Source: a bacterium 336/3 (GTDB lineage Bacteria; Bacteroidota; Bacteroidia; Cytophagales; Thermonemataceae). Taken from it: a stretch of DNA of 64,000 nt. Location of the stretch: contig LJIE01000001.1 of NCBI GenBank assembly GCA_001281695.1, forward strand, positions 440,107 to 504,106. Reading direction: 5' to 3'. Below the pieces are notes generated by a model. That model was given only the letters and a program-made list of their open reading frames with translations. It was not told the origin of the DNA and made no database searches. A program made the translations under genes and the position numbers. This document shows positions 59,082-64,000 of the stretch, piece after piece (the first letter of the stretch is position 1; each line of letters starts with the position of its first letter).

Positions 59082-59453
59082 ATGAAAAAAGTTATTTTTT
59101 CGGAAAAAGCACCAACTCCTATTGGACCTTATAGCCAAGCTATACAATTCGGAAATGAATTATTTGTATCAGGGCAAATAGCTCTTAAAAATGGGGTAAT
59201 GATTCAGGATAACATCCAGAATGAGACTCACCAAGTGATGAAAAACCTTCAAGCTATTTTAGAAGCTGCTGAAATGACATTTGACAATATTGTGAAATGT
59301 ACCATTTTTGTAAAGGATTTGAATAACTTTCAGGCTATCAATGAAGTATATGGAACATATTTTGAAGCAAACCCTCCAGCAAGAGAAACAGTAGAAGTAA
59401 GTCGTTTGCCCAAAGATGCCAATGTAGAGATTTCGTGTATTGCGTTTAAATAA
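59082..59453 (+). CDS. ridA: RidA-family enamine/imine deaminase
   Basis: A 123-residue RidA/YjgF protein. The opening SEKAPTPIGPYSQAIQFGNELFVSGQIA and the end NPPARETVEVSRLPKDANVEISCIAF carry the family signature, including the catalytic Arg in ARETVEV. It hydrolyses reactive 2-aminoacrylate and similar enamines from pyridoxal-phosphate enzymes in the cytoplasm. It is a single gene with a compact terminator. Confidence 0.95.
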   Translation: MKKVIFSEKAPTPIGPYSQAIQFGNELFVSGQIALKNGVMIQDNIQNETHQVMKNLQAILEAAEMTFDNIVKCTIFVKDLNNFQAINEVYGTYFEANPPARETVEVSRLPKDANVEISCIAFK

Positions 59454-59479
59454 AAAAAGCCCTCATCAGAGGGCTTTTA
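59454..59479. terminator. terminator after ridA
   Basis: AAAAGCCCTC pairs with GAGGGCTTTT around ATCA directly after the ridA stop codon; it also faces the convergent DUF5916 gene. Confidence 0.85.
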
Positions 59480-59482
59480 CTT

Positions 59483-61681
59483 TTATAAATTAAGCCAGTA
59501 AGTGGCTTTGAGTACAATGAATCTGCTTTTTACAGAAAAATCTTGAGAAGTATAATTATCTGTATAAACCAAAAACACATCTGAAACAGGTCTGAAACGC
59601 CATTGCATACGAGCATTTAGGTTTACATTTTGTGTTTGGTTGTTATATTGTAAGAAAGTAGTTAAAAATAAATTCTTTGTAAAAGAAATATCTAATCTTG
59701 TATTTAAAAGTAACAAATCAGAATTGTTAAATCCTTCTGGAAGTCTGATTCTATAATAATCTGCTTCTACACCTACTGAGCCATACGGCTGAAATCTGTA
59801 ATTAAGGAACATATAAGGATTGAACTGTTTTCCATTAAAATACTGACCATAACCTAAAAATCCTCCATAAGAAAATAATTTTCTACGGTCAGAACGGTAA
59901 AACATTTCTGCCCAACTATTAGTGTAATCTGTACCAGAAAGCAATTTTTGCCCATTTGTGCCACTTGGGTCAAAATCAAAAAATAGACGAGTGTAAGTAT
60001 TTCTTACTAAAACTTCAAAATAAGAAGTATTTTGGAAAACAACATTAAATGTTAGAGATGTATTTCTGTCATTTAAGTTAAAGTTAGTGTCCCAATAAAA
60101 ATTATTGTATTGTCCAACTTGAAAACGAACAACTTTTTTGCTGGCAGCACCTTTTGGGAAGAAATTTCTAAAAGCTAAAGGTTCAAAGCGATATAAACCA
60201 TTTCGTTGTACAAAACCAATATCATTGACACGGTAATTTTTACCAATGTATTCATGATTCCAAGCTATATTCCATTCAGGAGTATTGTAACCAATATAAG
60301 CAGCATGAGCAAATTGGTCTATTTTAGGGTCAGGGCTAATTTGTTGGTGATAGAAAATTTTACCATTCCATTTATTATCCTGTGAAAATAAGTTGTAATC
60401 CAAACCTACCAAACGATTGAAATCATTGGTGTTGAATGTAAAATCTCGTAAAGAATCAGCCGTTTTTTGCCTATTCACAAAAATACCACCAATATTAGAA
60501 CGCTTAAAAACAGTTCTTTGAAAAGTTGCAACAGTATAATTATCTCCTAAAATTCCTTTTTCACGTTGTGAACCTGTTTGAATATTGAGTAAACCCACTC
60601 GCCAATCTTTATTCACTTTGCCACTCAGTCTTGCACCATAAAGAATCGGATTTTGAACAATGGTTTTGGTAATGGTGTCAAAACCTATTCCAATACGGCG
60701 AGAAAAGAAAGGACGGATTCTGCTAAAACCAAACCGAGCAAATAAGTCAGCATTTTCAAGAAAAAACTGCCTTCTTTCTGGGAAGAAAATTTCAAAACGG
60801 TCAAGATTGGTAACTTGCCTATCTACTTCTACCTGTGAGAAGTCGGGATTGAATGTTAAATCGAGATTGAGAGAGGGTGTTACAGCAATTTTTGCATCGC
60901 CTCCAAAATTACCAGATGTTTTATTTTCATTCCGAATATAGTTTTCGCTATGGCTGGCTGTAATATATGGAATTAAAGAAATATTTGCACCTGGTTTAGG
61001 AAGAGGTTCTTCAAAAACTACTTTTCCTGTAAAACCTAAGTTCCAAACTCGAAAATTTCGGGTAACAGGCACCCATGATGAAACTTCATTGGCTTTTCGA
61101 TTAGCACGACCAAAATTGATAGACCATTCGGTAGCACTACTTTTATAACGAAGCGTTTTTAAGGGGATAGCCATTTCTACTACCCAAAACTCAGCCGATT
61201 GACTAACAGAAGAATACCATTTATTATCCCAGTCCGTTTGAGAACCTCCATTTCCTCCATCAGAGAGTAAACCTTCTTGCTGAATACCCAAAGGGTTTAC
61301 AGCAAATGCAAAACCATTGGTTTTATCTTGAAATGTGTCAAAATATACTCCAAAAAAATCATTATCGTCTGAGCCAAAATCTCGGCGGAGAGATGTAACA
61401 ACATAACTGGACTGAGGTTGATAGCAAGTTGCCCCTATATAAACGAAATCCTTATCAAAGGTGATTTTTACTTCTGTTTGATACTTAGCAAAAGATGAAT
61501 CGTAGGGGAAATTCAAGTAGAAATTTTTGGCAATCATTGCTTCGCTCCAAATAGAATCATTTAAAGAGCCATCTAACACAATTTTAGAAGTCACTTTTTT
61601 TGCCCGTAAATGATAAATATTTTTTTGAGCGAAAATTTCAATAAATGAAAAGAAAAATAAAAAGATACAAAATGTCCTCAC
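59483..61681 (-). CDS. DUF5916/CBM9-type outer-membrane barrel protein
   Basis: A 732-residue exported protein. A signal peptide (ending IFAQ) is followed by a CBM9-like sugar-binding domain (about 28-215: IVLDGSLNDSIWSEA, TEVKITFDKDFVYIGATCYQP, DFFGVYFDTFQDKTNGFAFAV) and a DUF5916 beta barrel (about 235-732) with the marker FFPERRQFFLENADLFARFGFSRIRPFFSRRIG in two parts. The barrel ends in a strand closing with YWLNL. The reading frame opens with GTG at 61681; no ATG lies within the signal region. It may bind or take up a carbohydrate at the outer membrane; the ligand is unknown. Confidence 0.88.
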   Translation of the reverse strand: MRTFCIFLFFFSFIEIFAQKNIYHLRAKKVTSKIVLDGSLNDSIWSEAMIAKNFYLNFPYDSSFAKYQTEVKITFDKDFVYIGATCYQPQSSYVVTSLRRDFGSDDNDFFGVYFDTFQDKTNGFAFAVNPLGIQQEGLLSDGGNGGSQTDWDNKWYSSVSQSAEFWVVEMAIPLKTLRYKSSATEWSINFGRANRKANEVSSWVPVTRNFRVWNLGFTGKVVFEEPLPKPGANISLIPYITASHSENYIRNENKTSGNFGGDAKIAVTPSLNLDLTFNPDFSQVEVDRQVTNLDRFEIFFPERRQFFLENADLFARFGFSRIRPFFSRRIGIGFDTITKTIVQNPILYGARLSGKVNKDWRVGLLNIQTGSQREKGILGDNYTVATFQRTVFKRSNIGGIFVNRQKTADSLRDFTFNTNDFNRLVGLDYNLFSQDNKWNGKIFYHQQISPDPKIDQFAHAAYIGYNTPEWNIAWNHEYIGKNYRVNDIGFVQRNGLYRFEPLAFRNFFPKGAASKKVVRFQVGQYNNFYWDTNFNLNDRNTSLTFNVVFQNTSYFEVLVRNTYTRLFFDFDPSGTNGQKLLSGTDYTNSWAEMFYRSDRRKLFSYGGFLGYGQYFNGKQFNPYMFLNYRFQPYGSVGVEADYYRIRLPEGFNNSDLLLLNTRLDISFTKNLFLTTFLQYNNQTQNVNLNARMQWRFRPVSDVFLVYTDNYTSQDFSVKSRFIVLKATYWLNL

Positions 61682-61802
61682 AGAATCAATTTTTTTAACA
61701 AAAAGACAAAACGAATTTCTCTACACAAAATTATACTTTATATCACGAAATATTTGGAGATGTAATAAAAACAGCAATAAAGATTTGTTTAATTATAAAT
61801 TT

Positions 61803-61846
61803 AATGTTAAATTTATGTTAATAAAAATTAACATAAATTTAACATT
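61803..61846. repeat. perfect 20-bp inverted repeat (hairpin) at a gene start
   Basis: Arms 61803-61822 and 61827-61846 are exact reverse complements around AAAA. The 3' base of the hairpin overlaps the TTG start candidate at 61845. A T run does not follow, so it is not a normal terminator; it could fold in RNA and hide the start, or be an operator. Confidence 0.9.
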
Positions 61847-62534
61847 GAAAAAAGTAATCTACATATTTATTTTGTTATTTCACATTTCTTGGGCTTTTGG
61901 ACAAGATATGATGCCTTATTTTTGGGCTGTACAATCTGATGTATCTGCTCATAAGAAGAAACTATTTGAAGATAAAATTGTTAGAAGTCTTGAAAAATTG
62001 CAGAACAAGAAAGTAAGAATTCATAATGAAAAGCAATTTTTACAACATACGTTCAATTACATACATACTCATTATCTTAAAACTTACCAAAAAGAAGCAA
62101 ATTTCTATGATATAGTTTCCAAAGGGTATTATAATTGTGTCTCAGGAAATATTCTATTTGCTTATTTTTTAGAAAAAATAGGTTATCAATATCAAATTTA
62201 TGAGTCTGATAACCATGTTTTTATGATTGTATCTCTTTCTGAAAAAGACAGAATCTTAGTAGAATCAACGGCATTTTTTGGAGAGGGGATGATAGATGAT
62301 GAAAAGAAAATAGATGAAGAGCTCTCAAAATTACGCCCTACAGGAACGGCAAGCCTGATGAATTTGGCAGGAATGCAATTTTATAACGAGGCTGTTTTGG
62401 CATTTCAAGACCAAAAATATTTAGAAAGTCTTTCATTGAGTAATAAAGCATACTATTTCTATCCATCTGAAAAGGTTAAAAATCTATATCAGATTTCTAA
62501 ACAAAAGCTTTCGGAGCAAGTGGTATCAAGATAA
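61845..62534 (+). CDS. secreted transglutaminase-like protein with C-terminal TPR-type helices
   Basis: A 230-residue exported protein with a signal peptide (KKVIYIFILLFHISWAFGQ). The middle (about residues 95-160) resembles a transglutaminase-like cysteine domain: Cys in YYNCVSGNILFAYFL, His in DNHVFMIV, and an acidic residue in VESTAFF about 17 residues later, the order of the Cys-His-Asp/Glu triad. The C-terminus (FYNEAVLAFQDQKYLESLSLSNKAYYFYP) looks like a TPR. The start is uncertain: TTG 61845 gives a classic MKK-type signal peptide, ATG 61815 and ATG 61785 lie inside or before the hairpin. Enzymatic activity is inferred only from the residue pattern. Confidence 0.7.
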   Translation: MKKVIYIFILLFHISWAFGQDMMPYFWAVQSDVSAHKKKLFEDKIVRSLEKLQNKKVRIHNEKQFLQHTFNYIHTHYLKTYQKEANFYDIVSKGYYNCVSGNILFAYFLEKIGYQYQIYESDNHVFMIVSLSEKDRILVESTAFFGEGMIDDEKKIDEELSKLRPTGTASLMNLAGMQFYNEAVLAFQDQKYLESLSLSNKAYYFYPSEKVKNLYQISKQKLSEQVVSR

Positions 62535-62559
62535 AAGGCTGTGTTTTACACAGCCTTTT
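62533..62559. terminator. bidirectional terminator
   Basis: AAAAGGCTGTGT pairs with ACACAGCCTTTT around TTT, between two convergent genes. Confidence 0.85.
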
Positions 62560-62562
62560 GTT

Positions 62563-64000
62563 TTATTTCATTTTTACAATGGTAATTCCATCACCACCTC
62601 TATCGGCATGTTCACTTTCAAAAGAGGCTATTTGTGGATAAGCCCTCAAATGTTCTCTGATGAGTTTACGGAGAATACCATCACCTTTCCCATGTAAAAT
62701 ACGTACTTCTGGATAACCAGCCAGTAAAGCATCATCAATGAGTTTATCAACTTCAGTAAGAGCCATTTCTGCACTTTTTCCACGTAAATCCACTTGGTAG
62801 CTAAAATTAGCCATTTTTTCAGTTAGATTAATGCCAATACTCTTTTTAGAATATTCTTTTTGAGCATTTTTAACTACTTTTCGACTGATTTTCTCCAAAC
62901 GGTTGAGTTTAACATTGGAACTGAGTTCTCCGATAATAATATCCACATCTTTTCCCTTGATATTGACTACTTCACCCATAGCAGTTTGCCCCTTAATACG
63001 AACCCAATCACCTACTAAAATTTCACCACTCAAAACTTCTATTTCTTCATTATCCTCTGAACGTACACTTTCGATAATCAAATCATCGTTGAGTTTCTCT
63101 AAATCATATCTGAGTTTTTTAGTTGTCTCTTTTTCAGCTTTTTGCTCTTTAATTTGTCTGATGGTATTTTCTATTTTCTGATTGGTTTCAGCCAGTAGTT
63201 TTTTTGCATCAGTTTTTGCTTGATTCAAGATTTTTTTACGTTCATTCTCCAGATAATCAGTTTGTTCCTGATATTTTTTCAACAGTTCTTTGTATTCTTT
63301 CTCTTGCTTGGAAAGTGTAGCATTTTTCTCGTTGAATTGCTTTTTTTCTTGTTCAAGTTCTTTGAGCAATTTATCGTAGTTTACTTCTTTATCACTCAAT
63401 TTTTCTTTGGCTTTAGCTAAAACTTTCTTTGGTAAACCAATTTTTTTAGCAATTTCAAAAGCAAAAGAGCTTCCTGCTTGTCCGATTTCAAGCTGATACA
63501 AAGGCTCTAAATTTTCAGTATCAAAACGCATAGCTCCATTGCTGATACCACTTTTATTTTGGGCAAAAGTTTTGAGATTACCATAATGTGTATTGACAAC
63601 ACCAAAAGCCTTCTTTTCATACAAATCCTCTAAAATAGCTTCGGCAATTGCTCCACCCAAACGAGGCTCTGTTCCTGTCCCAAATTCATCAATCAGAAAC
63701 AAAGAATTTTTATCAGCAAAATTGACAAACTGACGCATGGCAGTTAAATGTGAACTATACGTACTCAAGTCATTTTCAATGCTTTGCTCATCTCCAATAT
63801 CAATGAAAATATTTTTGAAAACACCAATTTCAGAACCTTCAGCCACAGGTACAAGCAAACCACATTGCCACATATATTGAAGCAAACCGACTGTTTTAAG
63901 AGAAACAGATTTTCCACCTGCGTTGGGTCCAGAAACCACTAAAATATGTTGATTTTCAGTAATTTCTATATTTAAAGGTACAACGCTTTTACCCTGCTCT
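62563..64000 (-). CDS. mutS2: endonuclease MutS2 (N-terminus outside window)
   Basis: The C-terminal 479 residues of MutS2; the frame is open to the window edge. The ATPase domain shows Walker A GPNAGGKSVSLKTVGLLQ, the switch DIGDEQSIENDLSTYSSHL and Walker B FLIDEFGTGTEP. A long coiled coil (about 200-290 of the visible part) is followed by a KOW-like beta segment (GDWVRIKGQTAMGEVVNIKG) and the C-terminal Smr nuclease domain (VDLRGKSAEMALTEVDKLIDDAL, then RILHGKGDGILRKLIREHL). MutS2 suppresses homologous recombination and, in some bacteria, splits collided ribosomes. A GTG at 63939 is an internal codon, not the start. Confidence 0.95.
   Translation of the reverse strand, partial: EQGKSVVPLNIEITENQHILVVSGPNAGGKSVSLKTVGLLQYMWQCGLLVPVAEGSEIGVFKNIFIDIGDEQSIENDLSTYSSHLTAMRQFVNFADKNSLFLIDEFGTGTEPRLGGAIAEAILEDLYEKKAFGVVNTHYGNLKTFAQNKSGISNGAMRFDTENLEPLYQLEIGQAGSSFAFEIAKKIGLPKKVLAKAKEKLSDKEVNYDKLLKELEQEKKQFNEKNATLSKQEKEYKELLKKYQEQTDYLENERKKILNQAKTDAKKLLAETNQKIENTIRQIKEQKAEKETTKKLRYDLEKLNDDLIIESVRSEDNEEIEVLSGEILVGDWVRIKGQTAMGEVVNIKGKDVDIIIGELSSNVKLNRLEKISRKVVKNAQKEYSKKSIGINLTEKMANFSYQVDLRGKSAEMALTEVDKLIDDALLAGYPEVRILHGKGDGILRKLIREHLRAYPQIASFESEHADRGGDGITIVKMK

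Noticed and set aside
61741-61846. Rho-independent terminator at the 20-bp hairpin
   Set aside because: It has no T run after it, is AT-rich, and precedes a gene on the same strand instead of following one.

Overview
The window is AT-rich chromosomal DNA from a Bacteroidota bacterium, most likely a gliding member of the Cytophagales. The evidence is two GldJ-type gliding/type IX secretion lipoproteins, repeated TAnnTTTG-type (Bacteroidota sigma-A) promoter boxes, MKK...Q signal peptides, and families typical of the phylum (DUF5916 barrel, DUF1573, 7TMR-DISM/SpoIIE, PD40-OmpA). The species cannot be named from the sequence alone.

Positions 1-9.9 kb are an accessory block lying entirely on the minus strand. 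Read in its own direction it holds a leucine-rich-repeat protein, then a 114-residue protein, a seven-helix membrane protein broken by an IS5-type element, two soluble-output NarX-type histidine kinases, a NarL/LuxR-type regulator and a CheY-like receiver. These are followed by a peptidoglycan amidase, a DUF900 serine hydrolase and an SMI1/KNR4-LRR protein cut by the window edge. The 114-residue gene and the amidase gene carry the same 17-bp palindrome exactly 21 bases upstream of a matching -7 box. This looks like a class-II activator site and links the signalling genes to the hydrolase genes. Removing the IS element rejoins the two halves of the membrane protein in frame.

Positions 10-25 kb hold housekeeping and envelope genes: nuoI- and nuoC-like subunits away from any nuo cluster, HupE/UreJ, tRNA-Glu, a FrnE-type thioredoxin-fold protein with phytoene desaturase, a 7TMR-DISM/SpoIIE phosphatase, a PD40-OmpA protein, and a CHASE2 plus FecR-like pair. 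One secreted protein (21.2-21.75 kb) seems to have lost its signal peptide to a one-base frameshift. Positions 25-33 kb carry meaB, methylmalonyl-CoA epimerase, an acyl-CoA ligase and an omega-amidase read as a unit, then a lipid A-type acyltransferase, a DUF1573 protein, an alkyltransferase-like DNA-repair protein and a phosphate transporter.

Positions 33-45 kb carry polysaccharide initiation enzymes (WecA/MraY-like and WcaJ-like), a large TerB-ABCG half-transporter, two diverged small secreted paralogues, MOSC and MFS genes, ispE and a sigma-54-type activator. Positions 45-64 kb carry the gldJ pair, rfbB, an orphan N-terminal transketolase subunit, mqo, cvfB-like, tex, recQ, psd, ridA, a DUF5916 barrel, a transglutaminase-like secreted protein behind a perfect 20-bp hairpin, and mutS2, cut by the window edge. 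Most convergent gene pairs are separated by compact bidirectional terminators.
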